A stretch of 64,000 nucleotides of DNA from NCBI RefSeq assembly GCF_042432495.1, contig NZ_JBHLXC010000001.1, positions 558,001-622,000 on the forward strand, read 5' to 3'. The notes below the pieces were generated by a model that worked only from the letters and a program-made list of their open reading frames with translations, had not been told where the DNA came from and did not search any database. Both the position numbers and the translations under genes were made by a program. The DNA is from Pseudochelatococcus lubricantis (GTDB taxonomy: Bacteria > Pseudomonadota > Alphaproteobacteria > Rhizobiales > Beijerinckiaceae). Below, one piece after another: positions 46,559 through 55,193 of this stretch; within the stretch, counting starts at the first letter, position 1; each line of letters begins with the position of its first letter.

Positions 46559-46631
46559 GCTGCTGTTTCCCTAGTATATGGCGGGGCCGACCGGCGTCGC
46601 CCGTCCGTGAACGTTATGCCGAGGAGACGTG

Positions 46632-46868
46632 ATGTCATCGCCACCCGAAAAGAACCTTGCCGACCGGCAACTCCCGCCCGTGCCGGTGACGCGCAAGACG
46701 CTGACGCCCGCCGCCGAGCGGGCGCTGGCTGAAGCCGCCGCCCGCCGCGCCGTCATCGACGGCAAGGCGAACACGCTTGCCGAACGGCGCGAGGTCAACG
46801 GCCGGGGCGGACTGGAACCGGTGCGCTATGACGATTGGGAAGTCAAGGGCATCGCCAGCGATTTCTGA
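46632..46868 (+). CDS. DUF1674 protein (SDHAF4-like succinate dehydrogenase assembly factor)
   Basis: 78 residues. The C-terminal signature GRGGLEPVRYDDWEVKGIAS-DF matches the DUF1674/SDHAF4 family, whose mitochondrial members bind flavinylated SdhA during complex II assembly. The N-terminal part is a charged helix (LTPAAERALAEAAARRAV). GTG at 46629 and ATG at 46632 are both possible after GAGGAGAC. No sdh genes are nearby. Confidence 0.85.
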   Translation: MSSPPEKNLADRQLPPVPVTRKTLTPAAERALAEAAARRAVIDGKANTLAERREVNGRGGLEPVRYDDWEVKGIASDF

Positions 46869-46967
46869 CACGCCGCACGGGAACGCCGCGCGGACGTGAC
46901 AAACGCGCGCGCCGCGCCTATGAACCGGAACCGAGGCTATCGCAGAAGCTCGATCCGGGAGGCGCTG

Positions 46968-48272
46968 ATGGGCGAGGCAGACAAACGGCTGACAGCAATC
47001 CGGCGCTTGCTCGCCCACGTGGCGGAAAAGGCGCCGGTCGACCTCGCCGTGCGGCTGTGGAACGGCGAGGTCGTGCCGCTCGGCGCTGGCGCGGCGGGTG
47101 ACGTTGCCGTGGTCATCCGCTCGCCGGAGGCGATCAGCCGGCTGGTGCGCTCGCCCCGCCTGCCGACGCTTGTGGAACTGCTGGGCGCGGGCGACATCGA
47201 CATCGAGGGCGGCACGCTGTTCGACCTCGCGGCGCGGCGCGGGACGGCGGGCAAGCGGCTGTGGAAACAGCTCGACAAGGGGCTCCTCGTGCGCTCCCTG
47301 CTGCCGTTCGTCTTCGGCGGCGGCAAGGCGGAAGGCGCCGGCAGCTTCGCCTATTCCGGCGAGCAGACGGCGAAGGACGCGCAGGGGCGCGACAACAAGG
47401 CGCTGGTGCAGTTTCACTATGACGTGTCGAATGCCTTCTACCAGCTCTTCCTCGATGCCGAGATGCAATATTCCTGCGCCTATTTCCCCACCTGGGAAAC
47501 GGGAATCGAGGAGGCGCAGCAGGCCAAGCTGCACATGATCTGCCGCAAGCTGCGGCTGCAGCCCGGTGAGCGGTTCCTGGACATCGGCTGCGGCTGGGGC
47601 GGGCTCATCTGCCATGCCGCGCGGCACTATGGCGTGAAGGCCCACGGCGTCACTTTGTCGCAGGCGCAATTCGACCACGTGCGCGGGAAGATTGCGGATC
47701 TCGGCCTTCAGGACCGGGTGACGGTGGAGCTGAAGGACTATCGCGAACTCGACGGCGAATTCGACAAGATCGCCTCCATCGGCATGTTCGAGCATGTCGG
47801 GCTGGACAATCACGCGGCCTATTTCGGCAAGCTGCACAGCCTGCTGCGCCCGCGTGGCCTGCTGCTCAACCACGCCATCACCCGCCCGGCCAAGAAATCG
47901 CAACGCGCCTTCCGGCGCAAGCGGCCGGAATATGCGGCGATCATCGACTACATCTTTCCCGGGGCGGAACTCGATCACATCGGCGGCACCGTGAGCAGCA
48001 TCGAGCGTCACGGCTTCGAGGTGCACGATGTCGAGGCATGGCGCGAGCACTATGCGCGCACCACGCGGCTGTGGTGTGAGCGGCTCGTGGCCAACCGCGA
48101 CAAGGCCATCGCGGAGGTCGGCGAGGCGAAGACGCGGCTGTGGCTGCTCTATCTCGCCGGCGTCTCGCTCGGCTTCGAGCGCGGCACCATCGGTATCTTC
48201 CAGACGCTCGCCTCGAAGCGCGCCCGCGGCCTTTCCGGCCTGCCGCCGACGCGGGCCGATCTCTACGCATGA
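46968..48272 (+). CDS. cfa: Cyclopropane-fatty-acyl-phospholipid synthase
   Basis: 434-residue SAM-dependent methyltransferase that adds a methylene to unsaturated phospholipid acyl chains. Landmarks: VQFHYDVSNAFYQLFLD, SCAYFPTW, SAM loop FLDIGCGWGGLICHAA, and FEHVG. An N-terminal non-catalytic domain (about 1-110) is present. ATG at 46968 with GGGAGG 6 nt upstream; a frame from 46896 is open but unneeded. 99 bp after the DUF1674 gene. Confidence 0.92.
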   Translation: MGEADKRLTAIRRLLAHVAEKAPVDLAVRLWNGEVVPLGAGAAGDVAVVIRSPEAISRLVRSPRLPTLVELLGAGDIDIEGGTLFDLAARRGTAGKRLWKQLDKGLLVRSLLPFVFGGGKAEGAGSFAYSGEQTAKDAQGRDNKALVQFHYDVSNAFYQLFLDAEMQYSCAYFPTWETGIEEAQQAKLHMICRKLRLQPGERFLDIGCGWGGLICHAARHYGVKAHGVTLSQAQFDHVRGKIADLGLQDRVTVELKDYRELDGEFDKIASIGMFEHVGLDNHAAYFGKLHSLLRPRGLLLNHAITRPAKKSQRAFRRKRPEYAAIIDYIFPGAELDHIGGTVSSIERHGFEVHDVEAWREHYARTTRLWCERLVANRDKAIAEVGEAKTRLWLLYLAGVSLGFERGTIGIFQTLASKRARGLSGLPPTRADLYA

Positions 48273-48297
48273 AAAAGCCCCGGCGTTACGCCGGGGC
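48272..48297 (-). terminator. Rho-independent terminator for acs (between cfa and acs)
   Basis: GCCCCGGCG (48277-48285), TTA loop, CGCCGGGGC (48289-48297). On the minus strand the stem is followed by TTTTT (A-run at 48272-48276), so it terminates acs; the stem can also stop cfa transcription less efficiently. Confidence 0.85.
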
Positions 48298-48341
48298 CAA
48301 GTTGAGTCGTCAGGCTCTCTGGATGTCAATCATGCTGAACG

Positions 48342-50285
48342 TCAATCATGGCGATTCTGGCGATTGTTGACCAGATCGTCGACCACGGTCGGATCCGCCA
48401 GCGTCGAGGTGTCGCCGAGGTTGCCGAACTCGTCCTCCGCGATCTTGCGCAGGATGCGGCGCATGATCTTGCCGGAGCGGGTCTTCGGCAGGCCGGGTGC
48501 GAACTGGATGAGGTCCGGCGAGGCGATGGGGCCGATCTCGCGGCGCACCCAGGCGACGAGTTCCTTGCGCAGTTCGTCGGACGGCTCCTCGCCTTCCATC
48601 AGCGTGACATAGGCGTAGATGCCCTGCCCCTTGATGTCGTGCGGATAGCCCACCACGGCCGCTTCCGACACCTTGGCATGGGCGACGAGGGCGGACTCGA
48701 CTTCCGCCGTGCCCATGCGGTGGCCGGAGACGTTGATCACGTCGTCGACGCGGCCGGTGATCCAGTAATAGCCGTCGGCATCGCGCCGCGCGCCGTCGCC
48801 GGTGAAGTAACAGCCGGGATAGGTCGCGAAATAGGTTTCCTCGAAGCGCTTGTGATCGCCGTAGACGCTGCGCATCTGGCCCGGCCAGCTATCGGTGATG
48901 ACGAGGTTGCCTTCCGCCGCGCCCTCCTGCGGCCTGCCCTCGTTGTCGACGATGCCGGGCTTGACGCCGAAGAAGGGCAGCGTCGCCGAGCCGGGCTTGA
49001 GGGCGGTGGCGCCGGGCAGCGGGGCGATCAGGATGCCGCCGGTCTCCGTCTGCCACCACGTATCGACCACCGGGCAGCGGCTGTCGCCGACGACGCGGTA
49101 ATACCACTCCCACGCCTCCGGATTGATCGGCTCGCCCACGGAGCCGAGCAGCCGCAACGAGGCACGCGACGTCTTCTTCACCGGCTCGTCACCCGCCTGC
49201 ATCAGCGAGCGGATGGCTGTCGGCGCGGTGTAGAAGATGTTGACGTTGTGCTTGTCCACGACCTGCCAGAAACGGGAGATGTCGGGATAGGTCGGCACGC
49301 CCTCGAAGATCAGCGTCGTGGCGCCGTTGGCGAGCGGGCCGTAGACGATGTAGCTGTGGCCCGTCACCCAGCCCACGTCCGCCGTGCACCAGTAGACGTC
49401 GCCCTCGTGATAGTCGAAGACGTACTGATGCGTGATCGCGGCATACACGAGATAGCCGCCCGTCGTGTGCAGCACGCCCTTCGGCTTGCCGGTGGAGCCG
49501 GACGTATACAGAATGAACAGCGGATCCTCCGCGTTCACCTCGACCGGCGGGCATTCGGACGTAACCTGCTCGATGGCCTCGTGATACCAGACGTCGCGGC
49601 CGGGTTCCATGGGAACGTCCGTATCCGTGCGGCGCACGACGACCACGTGCTCGACGCCGGAAACGCGCTTGAGGGCCGCATCGACATTCGCCTTGAGCGG
49701 CACCTTGCGCCCGCCGCGCAGGCCCTCGTTCGCGGTGATGACGAACTTCGAACCGCAGTCCTCGATACGGCTCGCGAGCGAATCGGGGGAAAAGCCGGCG
49801 AAGACGAGCGAGTGCACCGCGCCCAGCCGCGCGCAGGCCAGCATGGCGAAGGCGGCTTCGGGGATCATCGGCAGGTAGATGGTGACGCGGTCGCCCTTCT
49901 CGACGCCGCGGTTGCGCAGCACGTTGGCGAGTTCCGCCACGCGGTCGTGCAGTTCCTGATAGGTGATGTGGCGGGATTCGGACGGGTCGTCGCCTTCCCA
50001 GATGATCGCCGTCTGGTTGGCGCGGTGCGGCAGATGCCGGTCGATGCAGTTGTGGGCGACGTTCAGCGTGCCGTCCTCGAACCAGCGGATCGACACGTTG
50101 CCCGGCTCGAACGAGGTGTTCTTCACCCTGGTGTAGGGCGTGAACCAGTCGAGCCGCTTGCCGTGCTCGCCCCAGAAGGCATCCGGATCGTTGACTGACT
50201 GTGCGTACCATTCCTGGTACGTCTTCTGGTCGATGAAGGCCCGCTTCGCCCACTCGTCCGTGACGTTATGGATAATCTCTGTCAT
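48342..50285 (-). CDS. acs: Acetyl-CoA synthetase
   Basis: 647-residue AMP-forming ligase activating acetate to acetyl-CoA. Motifs: P-loop YTSGSTGKPKGVLHTTGGYL, WWQTETGG, YFTGDGARRDADGYYWITGR, and the acetylatable catalytic lysine in TRSGKIMRRILR. Full length and monocistronic. A palindrome lies about 140 bp upstream of the start and a strong terminator follows the stop. Confidence 0.97.
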   Translation of the reverse strand: MTEIIHNVTDEWAKRAFIDQKTYQEWYAQSVNDPDAFWGEHGKRLDWFTPYTRVKNTSFEPGNVSIRWFEDGTLNVAHNCIDRHLPHRANQTAIIWEGDDPSESRHITYQELHDRVAELANVLRNRGVEKGDRVTIYLPMIPEAAFAMLACARLGAVHSLVFAGFSPDSLASRIEDCGSKFVITANEGLRGGRKVPLKANVDAALKRVSGVEHVVVVRRTDTDVPMEPGRDVWYHEAIEQVTSECPPVEVNAEDPLFILYTSGSTGKPKGVLHTTGGYLVYAAITHQYVFDYHEGDVYWCTADVGWVTGHSYIVYGPLANGATTLIFEGVPTYPDISRFWQVVDKHNVNIFYTAPTAIRSLMQAGDEPVKKTSRASLRLLGSVGEPINPEAWEWYYRVVGDSRCPVVDTWWQTETGGILIAPLPGATALKPGSATLPFFGVKPGIVDNEGRPQEGAAEGNLVITDSWPGQMRSVYGDHKRFEETYFATYPGCYFTGDGARRDADGYYWITGRVDDVINVSGHRMGTAEVESALVAHAKVSEAAVVGYPHDIKGQGIYAYVTLMEGEEPSDELRKELVAWVRREIGPIASPDLIQFAPGLPKTRSGKIMRRILRKIAEDEFGNLGDTSTLADPTVVDDLVNNRQNRHD

Positions 50286-50423
50286 CGCTTCTCTCCCGCC
50301 TGTCCGCGTTCGGGGGCGATTCCATACCGCCCGCGCAGGTTATTCATCACGATCCTTTGTGGATCTGTGACACGAATTTAGGCGCAGGGACGGGGGGCCT
50401 GCAAGCCTTGGATCCATTCCACT

Positions 50424-50439
50424 TTCTGCTAATGCAGAA
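50424..50439. promoter_or_regulatory. Palindrome upstream of acs
   Basis: TTCTGC-TAAT-GCAGAA (50424-50439), perfect 6-bp arms around 4 bp, in the 213-bp spacer upstream of acs. Its symmetry suits a dimeric transcription factor. No T-run follows, so a terminator for the upstream EVE gene is less likely. Confidence 0.45.
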
Positions 50440-50498
50440 TGCGACAGGCGTGTCATAAAAGGCAGATGATCGCGCGAAAGCTCACACGCCGCTAGACC

Positions 50499-50924
50499 TT
50501 ATCCCTGGTCACTAACAGCCCCCAGTTCCAGCAGCACTGCCCACTCGGCATCCGTGACGGGCTGGACGGAGAGGCGCGAATTGTTGACCAGCACCATGTC
50601 CTTCAGGCGGGGCTCCTGCTTGATTTCCTGCAGCGTGACGGGGCGCTTGAGGGGCTTCACCGCCTTCAGGTCCACCATGCCGAAGCGTCCCGTCCCGTCG
50701 GTCGGGTCGGGGTAGTATTCGCGGCTGACCTCGACGATGCCAACGATCTCCTTGCCCTCGTTGGAATGGTAGAAGAAGCCCAGCTCGCCTTTCTTCATCG
50801 CCTGTAGGTGCTTGCGGGCCAGGAAATTTCGCACGCCGTTCCACGGTTCGCCGGCATCGGCTTTCGCCACCTGGTCGTCCCAGGACCAGACATTCGGTTC
50901 GGACTTGTAGAGCCAGTGCGCCAT
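50499..50924 (-). CDS. EVE-domain protein
   Basis: 141-residue protein consisting of a single EVE (PUA-like) domain: WLYKSEPNVWSWDD, GVRNFLARKHLQAMKKGEL, FFYHSNEGKEIVGIVEV. Eukaryotic homologues (THYN1) bind modified nucleic-acid bases; the bacterial role is unclear. Three genes tsaD-gpsA-EVE run together here, with 5 nt between gpsA and this gene. Confidence 0.92.
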   Translation of the reverse strand: MAHWLYKSEPNVWSWDDQVAKADAGEPWNGVRNFLARKHLQAMKKGELGFFYHSNEGKEIVGIVEVSREYYPDPTDGTGRFGMVDLKAVKPLKRPVTLQEIKQEPRLKDMVLVNNSRLSVQPVTDAEWAVLLELGAVSDQG

Positions 50925-50929
50925 CGGAT

Positions 50930-51925
50930 TCAGGTCTCCGGTTTGATGGGGCGGTTCATCAGCGCCTCGATGGCCTGATCGATGGTGAGGTCACCGGCGA
51001 TCACGGCCTCCACGGCTTCGCACACCGGCATCTCGACGCCCACGCCGTGCGCCTTGGCGATGAGGGCGGAGGCGGTGAAAGCACCTTCCACCAGCTTGCC
51101 GCCGGCGGCCCCCGCGGGCGGCACGCCCTGGCCGAGCGCCTCGCCGAACGCGAAGTTGCGGGACTGGTTCGAGCCGCAGGTGAGCACGGTGTCGCCGAGC
51201 CCGGACAGGCCCATCAGCGTCTCGGGGCGGGCGCCGAAGGCACGGGCAAAACGCATGATTTCTGCGAAGCCGCGCGCGATCAGCGCCGCCCGTGCGCTTT
51301 CGCCGAGCCGCCGGCCGTGGACGATGCCGCAGGCGATGGCGAGCACGTTCTTCGCCGCGCCGCCGATCTCGACGCCGCGCACGTCCGATCCGTGGTAGAT
51401 GCGCAGCGTCGCGCTCGACAGTTCCCCCGCCAGCGTGGCGGCGAGCCGCTGGTCGCCGCTCGCGAGGATGACGGCGGTCGGCAGCCCCCGCGCCACATCC
51501 GCCGCGAAGCTGGGGCCGGAGAGGATGGCGGGAACGGCGGCCGGCGCCTCCTCGGCCACGATCTCGCTCATGAAGCAGCCCGTGCCGTGCTCGATGCCCT
51601 TGGCGCAGACCAGCGCCGGCGTGCCGGGGCGGAACAGGCCCGCGACCGCCCGCAGCGCCTGCCGCAACTGCTGCGCGGGAACCGCCAGCAGCGCCGCGCC
51701 GGCGCCGGCGAGCGCGGAAACATCGGCGGTGATATCGACATGCGGCGACAGCGCGACGCCGGGCAGGAAGCGCTTGTTCTCCCGCGCCGCCGCCATTTCG
51801 CGGGCACGCTCGGCGTCCCGGTCGATCAGGACGACCGAAAGGCCCTTGTAGCCGAAGGAATTGGCCAGCGCCGTGCCCCATGCGCCGGCTCCCAGAATAA
51901 CGATGCGGCGTCCGGGAGCGCTCAT
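50930..51925 (-). CDS. gpsA: Glycerol-3-phosphate dehydrogenase [NAD(P)+]
   Basis: 331-residue enzyme making sn-glycerol-3-phosphate for phospholipids. Nucleotide motif ILGAGAWGTALA; catalytic lysines in VCAKGIE and GGAAKNVLAIACG; ENKRFLPGV and SGLGDTVLTC are family motifs. ATG overlaps the tsaD stop (ATGA). Upstream open frame is tsaD shadow. Confidence 0.96.
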   Translation of the reverse strand: MSAPGRRIVILGAGAWGTALANSFGYKGLSVVLIDRDAERAREMAAARENKRFLPGVALSPHVDITADVSALAGAGAALLAVPAQQLRQALRAVAGLFRPGTPALVCAKGIEHGTGCFMSEIVAEEAPAAVPAILSGPSFAADVARGLPTAVILASGDQRLAATLAGELSSATLRIYHGSDVRGVEIGGAAKNVLAIACGIVHGRRLGESARAALIARGFAEIMRFARAFGARPETLMGLSGLGDTVLTCGSNQSRNFAFGEALGQGVPPAGAAGGKLVEGAFTASALIAKAHGVGVEMPVCEAVEAVIAGDLTIDQAIEALMNRPIKPET

Positions 51926-53061
51926 GCACTCGGCCCCGCTGCCGCGGCGTGGGGCTTTTCCGGGAGAGGCTTGTCGGCGGGCAGCGGCGTTTCGGCGTCG
52001 GCAGCCTCTGCCTCTGCCGGTACTTCTGCCTTGACGCTGTCGAGCGGCCAGCGGGCGCGGGCGGGGGCGGAAAGGTCGTCGGTGACGCCGAGCCGCAGGC
52101 GCTCCAGCCCAGCCCATGCGATCATGGCGCCGTTGTCCGTGCATAGCGCGGGCGGGGGCGTCACCAGCTTGAGGCCGCTCTCGGTGGCAAGCTGGTGCAA
52201 CGCGGCGCGGATCGCGCCGTTGGCAGCCACGCCGCCGGCCACGACGAGCGCGTTGGGCCGCGCCGCGACCTCGCGGAAGGCGCGCAGGCCGGCGCGCGTG
52301 CGGTCGACGATGACATCCACGACCGCGGCCTGGAACGAGGCACACAGGTCGGCGATGTCCGTGGCGCTGAGCGGCGACACGCGCTCCCCCTCCACCCGCA
52401 CGGCGGTCTTGAGGCCGGAGAGGGAGAAGTCCGGCGCCGCCCGTCCGTTCAGCGGGCGCGGCAGGGCGAAACGCTCCGGGTTGCCGCGCAGCGCCTGCTT
52501 TTCGACCTCCGGCCCGCCGGGGTAGGGCAGGCCGAGCATCTTGGCCGTCTTGTCGAAGGCTTCGCCGATGGCGTCGTCGATGGTGGTGCCGAGCCGCACG
52601 TAGTCGCCCACGCCGCGCACTGCGACGAGCTGCGTATGGCCGCCGGACACCAGCAGCAGCAGGTAGGGGAAGTTGACGCTGTCCGTGAGGCGCGGCGTCA
52701 GCGCGTGCGCCTCCAGATGATTGATGGCGATGAAGGGCTTGCCGGTGACGAGCGCCAGCGCCTTGGCCGTGGTGAGCCCGACGATCACGCCGCCGATGAG
52801 GCCGGGGCCGGCAGCGGCGGCGACGGCATCGAGTTCGTCGAAGGTGACGCCGGCCTCGTCGAGCGCGCGGGCGACCAGATGGTCGATGACCTCGACATGG
52901 GCGCGCGCCGCGATCTCCGGCACCACGCCGCCGTAAGCCGCGTGCTGGGCGATCTGGCTGAGCACCGCATTCGACAGGATGTGGGGGCGGCCGTTTTCAT
53001 CCGTTTCCACCACGGCGGCGGCGGTCTCGTCGCAGGTGGATTCGATTCCCAGAACACGCAT
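51922..53061 (-). CDS. tsaD: tRNA N6-adenosine threonylcarbamoyltransferase TsaD
   Basis: 379-residue ASKHA-fold enzyme that transfers threonylcarbamoyl to A37 of ANN-decoding tRNAs with TsaB/TsaE. Metal-site HLEAHALTP and ligands downstream, MRVLGIESTCDETAAAVV at the N-terminus, and LVSGGHTQLVAV. The C-terminal 40 residues after the core are a Pro/Glu/Ala-rich extension. ATG at 53061; a GTG 15 nt upstream is an alternative. Divergent from hemC. Its product is the substrate of MtaB, also in this window. Confidence 0.95.
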   Translation of the reverse strand: MRVLGIESTCDETAAAVVETDENGRPHILSNAVLSQIAQHAAYGGVVPEIAARAHVEVIDHLVARALDEAGVTFDELDAVAAAAGPGLIGGVIVGLTTAKALALVTGKPFIAINHLEAHALTPRLTDSVNFPYLLLLVSGGHTQLVAVRGVGDYVRLGTTIDDAIGEAFDKTAKMLGLPYPGGPEVEKQALRGNPERFALPRPLNGRAAPDFSLSGLKTAVRVEGERVSPLSATDIADLCASFQAAVVDVIVDRTRAGLRAFREVAARPNALVVAGGVAANGAIRAALHQLATESGLKLVTPPPALCTDNGAMIAWAGLERLRLGVTDDLSAPARARWPLDSVKAEVPAEAEAADAETPLPADKPLPEKPHAAAAGPSA

Positions 53062-53279
53062 CGTCTTTGTCTTCACTCACCACGGTTTGCCATGCAGTCT
53101 GCCATGCCGCGCGATGAACTTTCCACGCGGATTTCGCCTTTGGTTTATCTCACCCTATAGTCGCCGGCAAACGGCGGCGGGGGCAGGGCAGCCATTCCAA
53201 TGGGATCACACCGTTTTCCGCCGCGCGACACAACGCCGCCGCCGCTGGCGTTCCCGCTCCGGGGGGCGTAGACAGCAGC

Positions 53280-54290
53280 GTGGGCCCATTGCTGAACCGG
53301 GATCGATTCGCCGTGACACCGCACAATCTGCCTTCCCCGCTCGTGATCGGAACGCGCGGCAGCCCGCTGGCGCTGGCGCAGGCGCGCGAAGTGGCGCGCG
53401 CGCTGGGCAACGTGCTGGGCATCGGCGACCCGCTGGGAGAGAACGGGCCGGACGGCATCGTCATCGACGCGATCAGGACGACGGGCGACATCATCCAGGA
53501 CCGCGCCCTGTCGGAAGCGGGCGGCAAGGGCCTGTTCACGAAAGAACTCGACGCGGCGCTGTTCGAGGGGCGCGCGCACGTCACGGTGCATTCCGCCAAG
53601 GATCTGCCGACCGATCTGCCCGACGGCCTCGTCATCGCCGGATGCCTGCCGCGCGAGGATGTGCGCGACGCCTTCATCAGCGTGAAGGCGGCTTCCCTCA
53701 CCGCCTTGTCGCCGGGCGCGGTGGTCGGCACGGCCTCTCTGCGGCGGCAGGCCCAGGTGTTGCGGCTGCGGCCGGATGTGCGCGTGACCCTGCTGCGCGG
53801 CAATGTCGGCACGCGCTTGCAGCGCATCCATGAAGGCGCGGTCGACGCGACGCTTCTCGCCGTCGCGGGGCTCAACCGGCTCGGCCTCGCCGACAGGGCG
53901 ACGGCGGTCATTCCTGTGGAAACCATGCTGCCCGCCATCGGGCAGGGCGCCATCGCCATAGTCGTACGCGAGCAGGACATCGCCATCCGCGAGGCCGTCA
54001 CCCGCCTTGCCGACGCGCCGACGGGAATCGCGCTGGAAGCGGAGCGGGCCTTCCTGCGCGTGCTCGACGGCTCCTGCCGCACGCCCATCGCCGGCTACGC
54101 GCGCATCGTCGGCGGAGGCATTCATTTCAACGGGCTGCTGCTCTCGGAGGACGGGCGCGAGGTCGTGGCGGCGGAGCGCTCCGGCGCCGTGGCCGATGCC
54201 CGCGCGCTCGGAGAGGACGCGGGGCGGGAAGTGCTGGCGCGCGCCAGCCCGGCGCTGCTGCCGCATCGCAAGGGCGGGGGTACATGGTGA
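53280..54290 (+). CDS. hemC: Hydroxymethylbilane synthase
   Basis: 336-residue porphobilinogen deaminase. IGTRGSPLALAQAREV, SAKDLPTDLPDG, ASLRRQAQVLRLRPD and RGNVGTRLQRI are family motifs; the cofactor-attaching cysteine is in LDGSCRTPIAGYARI. Starts at a GTG (53280), or at a second GTG (53313) giving a more typical 325 residues. Its end overlaps hemD by 7 nt. Confidence 0.95.
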   Translation: MGPLLNRDRFAVTPHNLPSPLVIGTRGSPLALAQAREVARALGNVLGIGDPLGENGPDGIVIDAIRTTGDIIQDRALSEAGGKGLFTKELDAALFEGRAHVTVHSAKDLPTDLPDGLVIAGCLPREDVRDAFISVKAASLTALSPGAVVGTASLRRQAQVLRLRPDVRVTLLRGNVGTRLQRIHEGAVDATLLAVAGLNRLGLADRATAVIPVETMLPAIGQGAIAIVVREQDIAIREAVTRLADAPTGIALEAERAFLRVLDGSCRTPIAGYARIVGGGIHFNGLLLSEDGREVVAAERSGAVADARALGEDAGREVLARASPALLPHRKGGGTW

Positions 54291-55048
54291 CGGCGGAGGC
54301 GGCGGGCGCCTCCGGGCTTCGCGTGCTCGTCCTGCGTCCCAAGGCGGCCGGGTTGCGCACGGCGGCGCGGCTTGCGACACTCGGCCACGCGGCCGTGGCG
54401 GCGCCGGTGATGGCCATCGCGCGCACCCACGCGCCGCCGCCCGAGGGGCCGTTCGACGCGCTCGCCGTCACCAGCGCGGCGTCGCTGCCCACCATGTCGG
54501 AGTTGCCGGAGGCCATGAAGGCACTGCCCGTGCTCGCGGTGGGCGAGCAGACTGCCCTGCTGGCGCGCGCCGGCGGTTTCGGCAGGGTTCACGCGGCCGA
54601 CGGCGAGCGCCATTCGCTGGCGCGGCTGGCGGGCCGGTTGTTCGCGACCGGGAGCGGAACGCGCGTGCTGCTGGCGCTGGGGCGCGATCACAAGGCGGAT
54701 ACGGAGGCTCTGCTGCGCGCGGCGGGCGTCGATCCGGTGGCGTGGATCGTCTATGCCGCGCAGGCGAAGGCGGAGCTGCCGGAAGCCGCGCGCGGCGCGC
54801 TCGTCGGCGGGCAGATCGACGCGGTTCTGCACTACTCGCGGCGCAGCGCCGCCATCGCCATCGATCTCGTCGACCGGGCCGGTCTCTGGCCGGCGTTCGC
54901 GCCGCTGCCCCATCTGGCGCTATCGGAAGACGTGGCCGCGCCCTTGCGTGAGCGGGGCGTGCCGCGCCTGCTGGTGGCGGGGCAGCCGCACGAGGAGGCG
55001 CTGCTCGCGCTTTTGTCTGGAATTGATCTCAAGCAAGGCTCGCCATGA
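54284..55048 (+). CDS. hemD: Uroporphyrinogen-III synthase
   Basis: 254 residues of the HemD two-lobed fold, a family with low sequence conservation. VLVLRPKAAGLRTAARLATLGH at the N-terminus and ILHYSRRSA-like DAVLHYSRRSAAIA near the C-terminus, plus tight overlap with hemC, support the call. Acts directly on the HemC product. Confidence 0.88.
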   Translation: MVTAEAAGASGLRVLVLRPKAAGLRTAARLATLGHAAVAAPVMAIARTHAPPPEGPFDALAVTSAASLPTMSELPEAMKALPVLAVGEQTALLARAGGFGRVHAADGERHSLARLAGRLFATGSGTRVLLALGRDHKADTEALLRAAGVDPVAWIVYAAQAKAELPEAARGALVGGQIDAVLHYSRRSAAIAIDLVDRAGLWPAFAPLPHLALSEDVAAPLRERGVPRLLVAGQPHEEALLALLSGIDLKQGSP

Positions 55049-55193
55049 GCCGAACGGCGATGCTAGAAGAGGCATCGCGGCAGTGATAAAAACGCGGATA
55101 CGCGCCGCGATGGTTTCACCAATATGCCATCAGGTGTCGGATACATCTGTCTGATGGTAGTTGACCGGATAACACGCACGGAGGGACAGCCGC

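Noticed and set aside
46635..48329. A 564-codon frame antisense to cfa
   Set aside because: Fully contained opposite a recognisable methyltransferase; no recognisable domain.
48348..50198. A 616-codon frame antisense to acs
   Set aside because: Shadow of acetyl-CoA synthetase; repetitive Val/Arg/Asp/His composition.
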